Source: Clavibacter michiganensis (GTDB lineage Bacteria > Actinomycetota > Actinomycetes > Actinomycetales > Microbacteriaceae). Taken from it: a stretch of 64,000 bases of DNA. Positions within the stretch are counted from its first letter, which is position 1. Every line of letters starts with the position of its first letter. Both the position numbers and the translations under genes were made by a program. The notes under the pieces were generated by a model. It saw only the letters and a list, made by a program, of their open reading frames with translations, did not search any database and was not told where the DNA came from. Of this stretch, positions 54,333 through 62,908 are shown piece by piece. The stretch spans positions 1,488,001-1,552,000 of the forward strand of contig MDHJ01000001.1 in assembly GCA_002150995.1 (NCBI GenBank), read 5' to 3'.

Positions 54333-54354
54333 GTGAACAAGCGCGGATGTTCAC
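54333..54354. promoter_or_regulatory. Candidate operator: perfect inverted repeat between pckG and RamB-like gene
   Basis: GTGAACA at 54333-54339 and its exact complement TGTTCAC at 54348-54354, separated by eight bases, form a dyad. It lies 14 bases before the ATG of the RamB-like gene and about 75 bases upstream of pckG. That is where a dimeric HTH regulator would bind to control itself and perhaps pckG. Binding by this protein is inference. Confidence 0.5.
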
Positions 54355-54368
54355 GGAGAGGTGAAGGA

Positions 54369-55796
54369 ATGGACCAGCTCGTCATCGGACGGCGCATCCG
54401 GCACGCGCGGAAGGGCGCGGGGCTCACGCTCCAGGCGCTGGGGGAGCGGGCGGGCATCCTGCCGAGCCAGCTGAGCATGATCGAGAACGGGCGTCGCGAG
54501 ACCCGGCTCTCCACGCTCGGCCGCATCGCGGGCGCGCTCGGCGTCGACGTGACGCACCTGCTCGCGGACCAGGCGCCCGACGCGCGCTCGGCCCTCGAGA
54601 TCGAGCTCGACCGGGCGCAGCGCTCCCCGCTCTACGGCGGGCTCGGCCTGCCCGCGGTGCCCGCCAGCCGCGCCCTGCCGCAGGAGACCCTCGAGGCGCT
54701 CGTCGGCCTCCACCGCGAGCTCGCGCGGCGGGCCCGCGAGTCGATCGCCACGCCCGAGGAGGCCCGTCGCGCGAACACGGAGCAGCGGCTCATGATGCGG
54801 GCCCGCGACAACCACCTCCCCGCCATCGAGGAGCTGGCGGAGGCGATGCTCGCCGACGTCGGCCACAGCCGGGGCGCCCTCTCGCACCGCAGCGTGAGCC
54901 GGATGGCGGAGGGGCTCGGCTTCGAGCTCATCTACGTGGACGACCTGCCGCGGTCCACGCGCTCCGTGACCGACCTCGGCGAGGGCCGGATCTACCTGCC
55001 GCCGGCGTCGATCCCCGGCGGCCACGGCCTGCGGTCGATGGCGCTGCAGGCCATGGCGCACCGGGTCCTCGGGCACGAGGAGCCCGCCAGCTACGCGGAC
55101 TTCCTCCGGCAGCGGCTGGAGATCAACTACTTCGCGGCCGCGTGCCTGATGCCGTTGACGCAGTCGGTCGAGTTCCTCGCGGAGGCGAAGTCGCGCCGCG
55201 ACCTCGCGGTGGAGGACTTCCGGGACGCGTTCGGGGTCACCCACGAGGCGGCGGCGCTCCGGCTCACCAACATCAGCACCACGCACCTCGACCTCCGCGT
55301 GCACTTCCTGCGCGTGGGCGGGGACGGCGCGGTCTACAAGGCGTACGAGAACGACGGCCTGCCGCTGCCCGTCGACGTGACCGGCGCCGTCGAGGGCCAG
55401 CCGGTGTGCCGCGAGTGGGCGGCGCGCGGCGCCTTCGACCGGACCAACCGCACCACCGAGTTCCACCAGTACACGGACACGCCGGCCGGCACGTTCTGGT
55501 GCTCGACGCAGACGGGGTCCACGGCGGAGGGCGAGTACTCGATCACGTTGGGCGTGCCGTTCGCGCACGCCAGGTGGTTCCGCGGCCGGGAGACGACCGC
55601 GCGGAGCGCCTCGCGGTGCCCGGACGAGTCGTGCTGCCGTCGCGCCGACCCCGCGGACGCCGGCCGGTGGCGGGATCGGGCGTGGCCGAGCGCGCGCCTG
55701 CACGCGCACATCCTCGCGCCGCTGCCGCGCGGGGCCTTCCCGGGGGTGGACGACCGGGAGCTGTACGCGTTCCTCGACCGGCACGCCGGGGTCTGA
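54369..55796 (+). CDS. XRE/RamB-like short-chain fatty acyl regulator
   Basis: A 475-residue regulator. The N-terminal XRE helix-turn-helix is [44 protein letters not shown], residues 7-50. The middle has an ImmA/IrrE-like domain ([19 protein letters not shown]) in which the metalloprotease HExxH is not present. The C-terminal DUF2083-like domain has several cysteines, [15 protein letters not shown] and RCPDESCC. Length and domain order are like RamB (Corynebacterium) and Rv0465c, which control acetate/propionate and glyoxylate genes. That it controls pckG, its divergent neighbour, is inference. AGGA precedes the ATG. Confidence 0.88.
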   Translation: MDQLVIGRRIRHARKGAGLTLQALGERAGILPSQLSMIENGRRETRLSTLGRIAGALGVDVTHLLADQAPDARSALEIELDRAQRSPLYGGLGLPAVPASRALPQETLEALVGLHRELARRARESIATPEEARRANTEQRLMMRARDNHLPAIEELAEAMLADVGHSRGALSHRSVSRMAEGLGFELIYVDDLPRSTRSVTDLGEGRIYLPPASIPGGHGLRSMALQAMAHRVLGHEEPASYADFLRQRLEINYFAAACLMPLTQSVEFLAEAKSRRDLAVEDFRDAFGVTHEAAALRLTNISTTHLDLRVHFLRVGGDGAVYKAYENDGLPLPVDVTGAVEGQPVCREWAARGAFDRTNRTTEFHQYTDTPAGTFWCSTQTGSTAEGEYSITLGVPFAHARWFRGRETTARSASRCPDESCCRRADPADAGRWRDRAWPSARLHAHILAPLPRGAFPGVDDRELYAFLDRHAGV

Positions 55797-55800
55797 GGCC

Positions 55801-55895
55801 GGGCCGTCAGCGCGGCGCCCGATCGTCAGCGTGGCGCCGGGCCGTCAGCGTGGCGCCGGGCCGTCAGCGTGGCGCCGGGCCTTCAGCGCGGCGCC
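55801..55895. repeat. Tandem 19-bp repeat array, five units
   Basis: Five 19-base units, consensus GGGCCGTCAGCGTGGCGCC, lie at 55801, 55820, 55839, 55858 and 55877, with a few substitutions (GCGCGG for GCGTGG, CTTCAG for CGTCAG). The last unit overlaps the 3' end of the ABC transporter gene on the minus strand. Its stop codon is part of the unit, so each copy repeats the Ala-Pro-Arg-stop end. No spacers, not CRISPR. Confidence 0.88.
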
Positions 55896-57601
55896 GGGCC
55901 GGGGTCGAGCCGGGGGACGGCCGCGAGGAGCGCCCGCGTGACCGCATGGGCGGGGCGAGCCATCACATCGTCGGCGGACCCGCGCTCCACGACGCGGCCC
56001 TCGTCCATCACGAGGATCTCGTCGCTCATGTGCGCCACGACGCCGAGGTCGTGGGAGATGAGCAGGATGCCGAGGCCCAGTCGGCGCTGCAGCTCGTCGA
56101 GCAGGTCGAGCACCTGGGCCTGCACGGCGATGTCGAGGGCCGAGACCGGCTCGTCGCAGAGCAGCACGTCGGGGCGGGCCGCCAGGGCGCGGGCGATCGC
56201 GACGCGCTGGCGCTGGCCGCCCGACAGGCGCGCGGGGCGGCGGCGGAGCACGAGCGCGGGATCGAGGCCGACCTGCGCGAGGAGCGTCGCCGGCGAGTCG
56301 ACGGCCTCCGCGCCGTGGAGTCCCGCCACGACGAGGGCGTCCTGGAGGATCCGGCCGACCGTCCAGCGCGGGTCGAACGACGCGAGCGGGTCCTGGTAGA
56401 CGGCGCCGACGCGGGGACGACGGCTGCGGCGGGCGCGCTCGGGGATCCCGCTCCACGGCTGCCCGTCGAGCGTCACGGTGCCGGCGTCGGGCTCCTCGAG
56501 CGCGAGGAGGAGCCGCGCGACCGTGGTCTTGCCGGACCCGGACCCGCCGACGAGCCCGAGCGTGCGGCCGCGGCGGACCTCCAGGTCCACGTCGTCGACG
56601 GCCGTGCGGACGGTGCCGCCCGGGCCGCGGTAGGACCGGCCGAGGCCGGTGGCGCGGAGGACGACCTCCCCGGCGGCACCGGCGGGGGACGCCGGGGATC
56701 CGCCGGGCGCCGGCGTGCGGTAGGCGACGGCCGCGAGCCGCGCCTCCGAGAGCGGCACGCCTCGTGGCACGCCCGTCGGGACCGCCGCGACGAGGGCGCG
56801 GGTGCGACGGTGGGCGGGGGAGCCCAGGACGTCCGCGGTGGGGCCCTCCTCCACGATGCGGCCGTCGTGCATCACGGCGACGCGGTCCGCGAGGCGGGCC
56901 ACGACCGCGAGGTCGTGGCTCACCAGCAGGGTCGCCTGGCCGCGCGTGCGCAGGTCGGCGAGCAGGTCGAGGATGCGCGCCTGCACGGTGGCGTCGAGCG
57001 CCGTAGTGGGCTCGTCCGCGACGAGCAGCGGCGGGTCGAGGGCCAGGGCCGCCGCGAGGAGCGCGCGCTGGCGGAGCCCGCCGGAGAGCTCGCCGGAACG
57101 CTGGTGCACGCGCGTCGCGGGATCCGGCATGCCGACCCGCTCGAGCAGCTCGAGCACGCGCGCCCGCCGCGCGCGGGCGTCGCGGATGCCGTGCAGGCGG
57201 AGGGGGTCGCCGATCTCGCGGCCGATCGGGCGCAGCGGGTCGAGCGAGGAGAGCGCGTCCTGCAGCACGAGCCCGACTCCCGTGCCGCGCACCCGGCGCC
57301 ACTCGCGGGGACCGGCGTGGCGCAGGTCGCGGCCGGCGATCTCGAGGGCGTCGGCCCGGACCTCGGCGCCCGTGCCCGCCAACCCGAGGAGGCTGCGCGC
57401 CGTGACGCTCTTCCCGGAGCCCGAGGTGCCGACGAGGGCGAGGCACTCGCCGGCGGCGATGCGCAGGGAGACCCCGTGGACGACGGGGACGCCCCCGAAG
57501 GAGACCCGGAGGTCCTCGACGCGGAGCGCCAGCGGAGAGGACGCACCCGCGGCGGCCCGGGTGGTCGCGGCACGGTCCCCGGTCGCCCGATCGCCGCTCA
57601 C
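55883..57601 (-). CDS. Peptide/nickel ABC transporter ATPase, two fused ATP-binding domains
   Basis: A 572-residue protein with two ABC domains in tandem. Domain 1 has GTSGSGKS, signature LSGGLRQRALLAAALA and LLVADEPTTALDAT. Domain 2 has GGSGSGKTT, LSGGQRQRVAIARALA and VLLCDEPVSALDIA. The Q-loop QDALSSLDP and QDPLASFDPRW belong to the DppD/DppF pair of oligopeptide importers. The GTG at 57601 overlaps the permease stop (GTGA). Last gene of the operon; it energises the permeases just upstream. The 3' end sits in a 19-bp tandem repeat. Confidence 0.93.
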   Translation of the reverse strand: MSGDRATGDRAATTRAAAGASSPLALRVEDLRVSFGGVPVVHGVSLRIAAGECLALVGTSGSGKSVTARSLLGLAGTGAEVRADALEIAGRDLRHAGPREWRRVRGTGVGLVLQDALSSLDPLRPIGREIGDPLRLHGIRDARARRARVLELLERVGMPDPATRVHQRSGELSGGLRQRALLAAALALDPPLLVADEPTTALDATVQARILDLLADLRTRGQATLLVSHDLAVVARLADRVAVMHDGRIVEEGPTADVLGSPAHRRTRALVAAVPTGVPRGVPLSEARLAAVAYRTPAPGGSPASPAGAAGEVVLRATGLGRSYRGPGGTVRTAVDDVDLEVRRGRTLGLVGGSGSGKTTVARLLLALEEPDAGTVTLDGQPWSGIPERARRSRRPRVGAVYQDPLASFDPRWTVGRILQDALVVAGLHGAEAVDSPATLLAQVGLDPALVLRRRPARLSGGQRQRVAIARALAARPDVLLCDEPVSALDIAVQAQVLDLLDELQRRLGLGILLISHDLGVVAHMSDEILVMDEGRVVERGSADDVMARPAHAVTRALLAAVPRLDPGPAPR

Positions 57602-58458
57602 GAGGCCCGGACCCGTCGCTCGAGCGCGCGGCCGAGCACGGTCGAGGCCGTGGCGGTGAGCACGATCATGAGGCCGGGCACGACCGTCAGCCACGGCGCG
57701 GAGCCGATGTAGGTGCGCCCGGCGGCGAGCATCGCGCCCCACTCCGGATCCGGCGGCACCGTGCCGAGGCCGAGGTAGCTGAGGGAGGACGCCCACACGA
57801 TCGCCTGCCCGACGCCGAGCGTCCCGAGCACGAACAGGGGCGCGGCGGTGTTCGGCAGGATGTGCCGGACGAGGACGACGAGCGGCGGACGCCCGAGGAC
57901 CGTGGCGGCCTCGACGTACGGGGACCGGCGCACCGACATGACCCGGCCGCGGATGATGCGCGCGTAGCCGGGCGCCGCGGAGATCCCGACGGCGAGGGTG
58001 GCGCTGCCGATGCCGGGCCCGAGGATCACGATGAGGAAGAGCGCCAGCAGGAGGCCCGGGAACGCGAACACGACCTCGATGACGCGGTTGACGGCGAAGT
58101 CGGCGATGCGCCCGAGGAGCGCCGCGAGGAGGCCCAGGACCGCGCCGAGGCCGAGGCCGATGGCCGTCGCGCTCACGCCGATGACGAGGCTGGGGCCGGC
58201 GCCGTGCACCACGCGCGTCAGGACGTCGCGCCCCGACTCGTCGGTGCCGAGCAGGTGCCCGGTGCCCGGCGGACGGAAGGCCTCCGCCGGGGCGATGGCG
58301 AGCGGATCCCCCGGCGCGAGGAGCCCGGGCACGAGCGCGGCGGCCAGGAGGAGCGCGACCGCGAGGGCGGCGCCCGCGGTGCCGGCGGCGGCGAGGACCC
58401 GGAGCGGCGGTCGGGAGGGCACGGACGCGAGGAGGGTCTCGGCGCGGGGATCGCTCAT
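57598..58458 (-). CDS. Peptide/nickel ABC transporter permease, DppC-type
   Basis: A 286-residue membrane protein. A cytosolic start is followed by TM1 (AAGTAGAALAVALLLAAALVPGLL), a periplasmic loop with PPGTGHLLGTDESGRDVLTRVVHGAG, then helices with AVLGLLAALLGRIADFAVNRVIEVVFAFPGLLLALFLIVILG. The EAA loop is EAATVLGRPPLVVLVRHILPNTAAPL, followed by SLSYLGLGTVPPDPEWGAML. These are DppC features. ATG overlaps the stop of the first permease (ATGA). It pairs with the DppB-type permease upstream. Confidence 0.93.
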   Translation of the reverse strand: MSDPRAETLLASVPSRPPLRVLAAAGTAGAALAVALLLAAALVPGLLAPGDPLAIAPAEAFRPPGTGHLLGTDESGRDVLTRVVHGAGPSLVIGVSATAIGLGLGAVLGLLAALLGRIADFAVNRVIEVVFAFPGLLLALFLIVILGPGIGSATLAVGISAAPGYARIIRGRVMSVRRSPYVEAATVLGRPPLVVLVRHILPNTAAPLFVLGTLGVGQAIVWASSLSYLGLGTVPPDPEWGAMLAAGRTYIGSAPWLTVVPGLMIVLTATASTVLGRALERRVRAS

Positions 58459-59414
58459 CGCGTGACCGCCCGTGCGTCGGCATCCGCGTCGGCTCCGGGC
58501 GCGGCGGTCGGCACCGGTCCGGTGCGGGCGTCGACCAGGCGCGGGTCGACGAGGCGCGCGAGCAGGTCGGTCACGGCGGTGAGCACGATGTAGATCACCG
58601 CCACCACGAGCACGACGCCCACGATCACGGGCACGTCGCGGCTCGTCACGGCCGAGAGCGCCGTGCGTCCGAGGCCGGGCCGGGCGAAGATCTGCTCGAC
58701 GACCACGGCGCCGGAGATGAGGAAGCCGAACGCCCAGCCGGACAGCGCGATCCCCGGCGCGGCCGCGTGCCGGAGCGCGTGCCGGAGCCGGACGCCCGCC
58801 TCGGACTCCCCGCGGGCGCGTGCGGCGAGCGCGAAGGGGGAGTCGAGGGCGTCCAGGAGCGCCTCGCGCATGATCTGGCCGAGGAAGCCGGCGAGCGGGA
58901 TGGCCAGCGTGAGCACGGGGAGCACCAGGCCGGCGGGCGTGGATCCGCTCACCGCGGGCAGCCAGCCGAGGCCGGTGGAGAACACGAGGATCAGCACCAC
59001 GCCGATCCAGAAGTGCGGCAGCGACGCGGCCACGATCTCGACGCCCGCCCCGAGCGCCCCCGCCACGCGGCCGGCGCCGGTCGAGACCAGGGCGAGCCCG
59101 AGCGCGAGGACCCATGCCACCGCGAGCGCCAGCACCGCGACGAGCAGCGTGCCCGGCAGCTGGCGCGCGAGGACGGCGGCCACGTCCTCGCGGAGCGCGT
59201 ACGAGCGCCCGAGGTCGCCCTGGACGAGCCGGCCGAGCTGGGCGAGGTACTGCACGAGCAGCGGCTGGTCGAGGCCGTACTCCGCGCGCACCGCGGCCAC
59301 CGCCTCGGGCGGCGCCTGCGAGCCCGGCCCGCCGAGGATCGCCTGCGCCGGATCGCCCGGGATGAGCCGCACGGCGAGGAACGTCACCGTCGCGACCGCC
59401 CAGAGCACCAGCAC
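58455..59414 (-). CDS. Peptide/nickel ABC transporter permease, DppB-type
   Basis: A 319-residue open frame as given from GTG 59414, with hydrophobic helices. FLAVRLIPGDPAQAILGG and YGLDQPLLVQYLAQLGRLVQGDLGRSY are DppB hallmarks. The EAA loop ARARGESEAGVRLRHALRHAAAPGIALSG and VVVEQIFARPGLGRTALSA follow. The N-terminal cytosolic stretch is missing from this frame. A GTG at 59494 overlaps the stop of the binding-protein gene (GTGA) and reads VTRGRATAPRSRVPALARAVG. One extra base at the C run 59432-59435 (GGGG on the coding strand) would join it to ARIGGAVLVLW. I therefore think the true start is 59494 with a one-base error. Confidence 0.88.
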   Translation of the reverse strand: MLVLWAVATVTFLAVRLIPGDPAQAILGGPGSQAPPEAVAAVRAEYGLDQPLLVQYLAQLGRLVQGDLGRSYALREDVAAVLARQLPGTLLVAVLALAVAWVLALGLALVSTGAGRVAGALGAGVEIVAASLPHFWIGVVLILVFSTGLGWLPAVSGSTPAGLVLPVLTLAIPLAGFLGQIMREALLDALDSPFALAARARGESEAGVRLRHALRHAAAPGIALSGWAFGFLISGAVVVEQIFARPGLGRTALSAVTSRDVPVIVGVVLVVAVIYIVLTAVTDLLARLVDPRLVDARTGPVPTAAPGADADADARAVTR

Positions 59415-59490
59415 CGCGCCGCCGATCCGCGCCCCACGGCCCGCGCGAGGGCGGGGACGCGGGAGCGGGGTGCGGTGGCGCGGCCGCGGG

Positions 59491-61135
59491 TCACCGGGCG
59501 AGCCAGGTGTCGTACAGCGTCGGCGTCGCCACCGACGGCAGCGCGCGGAGGCCCTGCACGTCGGCGCCGAGCAGGAAGTGGTTCTGCTGGTCGTAGAGCG
59601 GCAGGATCCAGTGCCCCTCCATCACCCGGCGCTGCACGTCGGCGTAGAGCGCGTCGCGGCGCTCCAGGTCGGTCGTGGACCGCGCCTCGGCGAGCGCCTG
59701 GTCGATCTCGGGGACCGACACCTTGGCGTGGTTCGCGAAGTAGCCGCTCGGCGCGGGGGTGATGCCCGAGGTGTCGTAGAGGATGCGCAGCACGTCCGGT
59801 CCGGCCTTGGTGTAGGGCGCGCTGACGAGCTCGTACGCGTCGTCCCGAGCGCCTCGTACCAGGAGCCGAGGTCCATGGGCTCGAGCTGCACGTCGAACCC
59901 GACCTCCTTCGTGGTGGCCTGGATCTGCTCGAACAGCGACTGCTCGGCGGGGATCGACTGGTTGGTGCTCACGGGGAAGCGGAGCGTGAGGCGCTGGCCG
60001 TCGCGCGTGCGGATCCCGTCGGCGTCCCGCGCCGACCAGCCGGCCGCGTCGAGCAGCTCGCCCGCCCGGTCGACGTCGATCTCGAACGGGTCGGGGTCCG
60101 AGACGCCGGCGGGCTCGGTGCTCGCGAGCGGCGAGTAGGAGCGCTCGGCCGTGCCCTGGAACAGCGCCGTGATGCCGGCGTCGACGTCGGCCGACCGGAT
60201 GAAGGCCTCGCGGACGCGCGCGTCGTCGAAGGGCGCCTGCCCGGAGTTCAGCTCGATGCGGTTGGACGCGCCGGGCCGCGGCGCGTCCAGCTCGCCGAGG
60301 GTCCCCGCGGCCGTCGCGGAGGCGATGGCGTCGGGCTGCGCGTTGTCGATCACGTCGACCTCGCCGCTCTGGAGGGCGGCGTAGCGGGAGGCGGAGTCGG
60401 GGAGGAAGCGCCAGTCGACGCGATCGAGGTAGGCGGGCCCGCTGTGCTCGGCGTCGGCGGGGGGCGACGAGTAGTCGTCGTTGCGGATCAGCGAGACGGA
60501 CTGCTGGCGGTCCCAGCGCTCGACGAGGAACGGCCCGGTGCCGATGGGCTGGGCGCAGTTCTCGTCGGTGCCGCGGGCGATCCCGGCGGGCGACTCCATG
60601 GCGAGCCACGGCTGCGAGAGCGACTCCAGCAGCGCGCTGTCGGGGGTGGAGAGCGTCAGCTGCACGGTGGAGGCGTCGACGGCCGTCGCGTCGGCGACGG
60701 CCTGCAGCGCCAGGTACCCGGTGCTCGACAGCGTCGCGGGGTCCTGCACGTGCTGGATGTTCGCCACCACCGCGTCGGCGTCGAACGGGGTGCCGTCGGT
60801 GAAGGTCACGCCCTGGCGCAGCTGCAGGGTGAGGCCGAGCCCGTCGTCGCTCCAGGTCCAGGTCTCCGCGAGCCAGGGCGTGATGCCGCCCTCCCCGTCG
60901 AGCGACACGAGCGGCTCGAGGAACTGGGAGGACACGAGCGCCTGCGGGTAGTTGCCGCCGACGTGCGGGTCGAGGCACTCGGGCTCGGCGTCGCCCGACG
61001 CGTACACGAGCGTGCCACCGGAGACGGGCGTGGTGGACGCCTCGGGGCGGCGGAGGTGCAGCCGGAGAGGACGAGGGCGGTCGCGGCGAGGGCGCCGAGG
61101 CCCGCGAGGGCGCGGGCGCGCGAGGTGGGGATCAT
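59491..61135 (-). pseudogene. Peptide/nickel ABC transporter substrate-binding lipoprotein, two frameshifts as sequenced
   Basis: Periplasmic/lipid-anchored SBP of family 5. The first frame has a signal peptide and lipobox ALVLSGC. It breaks at the GGGG run 61044-61047; the second frame runs EASTTPVSGGTLVYASGDAEPECLDPH to LEPMDLGSWYEALG. It breaks again at the CCC run 59844-59846 (+ strand), and the last frame reads DDAYELVSAPYTKAGPDV to TPTLYDTWLAR. With one base at each site it is 548 residues, typical. It feeds the DppB/DppC permeases encoded downstream. A TetR gene is divergent upstream. Confidence 0.9.
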
Positions 61136-61236
61136 GGGAGCTTCCGGTGGGAGCGCCGGTCGGGCGCGGGGAGTGGTTTCTGTACCGCGTCCAACAATAC
61201 GGGACCCCACCGACGCCGGTGCGCCAGGATGGGCCC

Positions 61237-61842
61237 ATGACCTCCGCCCGTCCCGCCGGCCGTCCGCGCCGATCGTCGCGGGCGACCCTGGAGGAGGCCG
61301 CCGCCGAGCTCTTCCTCGAGAACACCTACGCGGCGACGACGGTGGAGCAGATCGCGCAGCGCGCCGGGGTCAGCCGCGCCACCTTCTTCAACTACTACGC
61401 CTCCAAGGCCGACCTCCTCTGGGCGGGCCTCGACGACACGCTCCGGGCGCTCGGGCAGGCGCTCGCCGCGGCGGACGCCGGACGGACGCCCGTGGACGGC
61501 GTGGTCGAGTCGCTCCTGGACGCGGCGCGCGACCGCGGCGAGGGGTGGCTGCCGCTGGCGTTGACCCAGCACGAGGTGATGGGGCTCGGCGCGGCCGTCG
61601 CGGGCGAGGGGGTCGCCCGCGCGGCGCCGCTCGTGGATCCCGTCGCCCAGGCCCTGGCGCGCGGCTCGGGCCTCCGCGCCTCCGACGCGCGCGTCCGGGT
61701 CGCCGCCGCCGTGGTCGCCGCCGCGACGGCCGCCGCGGTCGTCGCGTGGGCCGCGGACGGGGTGACCCGCGGACCGCTCGAGGACGCCGTGCGGCGGGCG
61801 CTCGACCCGCTGCGTCCCGCGCTCGCGGCGCAGCTCGGCTGA
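61237..61842 (+). CDS. TetR family transcriptional regulator
   Basis: A 201-residue TetR. The N-terminal HTH is ATLEEAAAELFLENTYAATTVEQIAQRAGVSRATFFNYYASKADLLWAG, with the classic TVEQIAQRAGVSRATFFNYF-type recognition helix. The C-terminal ligand domain is Ala-rich and helical with EVMGLGAAVAGEGVARAAP. It is divergent from the peptide-transporter operon, so it is the likely regulator of that operon and itself. The 101 bases between contain no obvious palindrome that I could establish. Ligand unknown. Confidence 0.92.
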   Translation: MTSARPAGRPRRSSRATLEEAAAELFLENTYAATTVEQIAQRAGVSRATFFNYYASKADLLWAGLDDTLRALGQALAAADAGRTPVDGVVESLLDAARDRGEGWLPLALTQHEVMGLGAAVAGEGVARAAPLVDPVAQALARGSGLRASDARVRVAAAVVAAATAAAVVAWAADGVTRGPLEDAVRRALDPLRPALAAQLG

Positions 61843-61903
61843 GTCGCCGGAGGGGCGCCGCGCGCCGCCTCCCGCGCCCCGGTCCGCGGAGCAGGATGGC
61901 CCC

Positions 61904-62659
61904 ATGACCGACGACGCCCGCCATCCCGACCACGCCGCCCTCGCCGCCAGCTTCGGCGCGGTGGCCGACCAGTACGACCGCGTGCGCCCCGGCTACCCCG
62001 AGGCGGCCGTGGAGTGGATGCTCCCGGCCGGCGCCCGCCGGGTCGTCGACCTGGGCGCGGGCACCGGCAAGCTCACGCGCCTGCTCGCCGCGCGCGGCCT
62101 GCAGGTCACCGCGGTGGAGCCCGACGCCGGCATGCGCGCCGTGCTGGCCGCCGCGTCCCCCGACGTCGACGTCCGCGCGGGATCCGGCGAGGCGATGCCC
62201 CTCGGCGACGGCGAGGAGGACGCGGTCCTCGTCGCGCAGGCGTGGCACTGGATGGACGCCGGGGAGGCGGCCCGCGAGGCCGCGCGCGTGCTCCGCCCCG
62301 GCGGTCGCCTCTGCCTGGTGTGGAACGCGATGGACGTGCGCGAGGACTGGGTCCGCGAGCTCGACGCGCTCCTCCAGCCGGGACGCCGCCCGCGCGGGCC
62401 CGGGCAGGAGCCCGGCCCGTTCCCCGGCTTCGGCCCGGTCGAGCACGCGTCCTTCCCCCACCGCCACCGCACGACCCCCGACGACGTCGTGGCGCTCGCG
62501 GGCTCCATCAGCCGCGTCGTCGTCATGCCCGACCCCGAGCGGGCTCGGGCGCTCGACGACATCCGCACGCTCCTCGCGGGTCACCCCGACACCGCGGGCC
62601 GCGACCAGCTGGAGCTCCCCTGGCGGGCGGACGCCTACCGCGCCCAGCTCGGCGGCTAG
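61904..62659 (+). CDS. Class I SAM-dependent methyltransferase
   Basis: A 251-residue Methyltransf_11-type protein. FGAVADQYDRVRPGYPEAAVEWMLP is the usual N-terminus, RRVVDLGAGTGKLTRLLAARG is motif I, VTAVEPDAGMRAVL motif II, and EMxLGDGEEDAVLVAQAWHWMD motif III. VLRPGGRLCLVWNAMDVRE follows. These are features of a family of actinobacterial methyltransferases of unknown substrate. The ATG lies 61 bases after the TetR stop. The ileS T-box leader begins about 30 bases after its stop codon. Confidence 0.9.
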   Translation: MTDDARHPDHAALAASFGAVADQYDRVRPGYPEAAVEWMLPAGARRVVDLGAGTGKLTRLLAARGLQVTAVEPDAGMRAVLAAASPDVDVRAGSGEAMPLGDGEEDAVLVAQAWHWMDAGEAAREAARVLRPGGRLCLVWNAMDVREDWVRELDALLQPGRRPRGPGQEPGPFPGFGPVEHASFPHRHRTTPDDVVALAGSISRVVVMPDPERARALDDIRTLLAGHPDTAGRDQLELPWRADAYRAQLGG

Positions 62660-62689
62660 GGGCTGCGGCACCCGCGGGAGCGCGCGCTA

Positions 62690-62908
62690 GGATCGTGGGA
62701 CAGGCGCCGATCCGGCCATCACCGGGGAGCCTTCGGAAGAGAGCCCCGCACGGACGACCGCGGGGCAGGTAGAACCGAACGGGTCGGGCCCGTCATCGCC
62801 TCTGGAGAGTGGCCGCGCGTCGCGTGGCAAGCGGGGTGGTACCGCGCTCGGGGATCCGCACACGGGTTCCGGGCGTCCTCGCGGAGAGCCGACGCCGCAG
62901 GAGATGCC
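62690..62908 (+). promoter_or_regulatory. T-box leader (riboswitch) of ileS
   Basis: The conserved T-box sequence GCGGGGTGGTACCGCG is at 62831-62846, whose TGGT pairs with the free ACCA end of uncharged tRNA. Stem I contains GGCCATCACCGGGG, where ATC at 62718-62720 is the likely isoleucine specifier. The GGAG of CAGGAGATGCC just before the ileS ATG could be the sequestered ribosome site, as in the translational T-boxes of actinobacterial ileS. Mode of action is inferred from the family. Confidence 0.92.

Noticed and set aside
55142..57712. 856-codon + strand frame over the end of the RamB-like gene and the ABC ATPase
   Set aside because: It shows no family motif, overlaps the antisense of a well supported ABC ATPase, and consists of arginine/glycine shadow sequence.
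61136..61236. Operator for TetR in the divergent 101-base region
   Set aside because: I could not find a palindrome that stands out from the GC-rich background, so no site is annotated.
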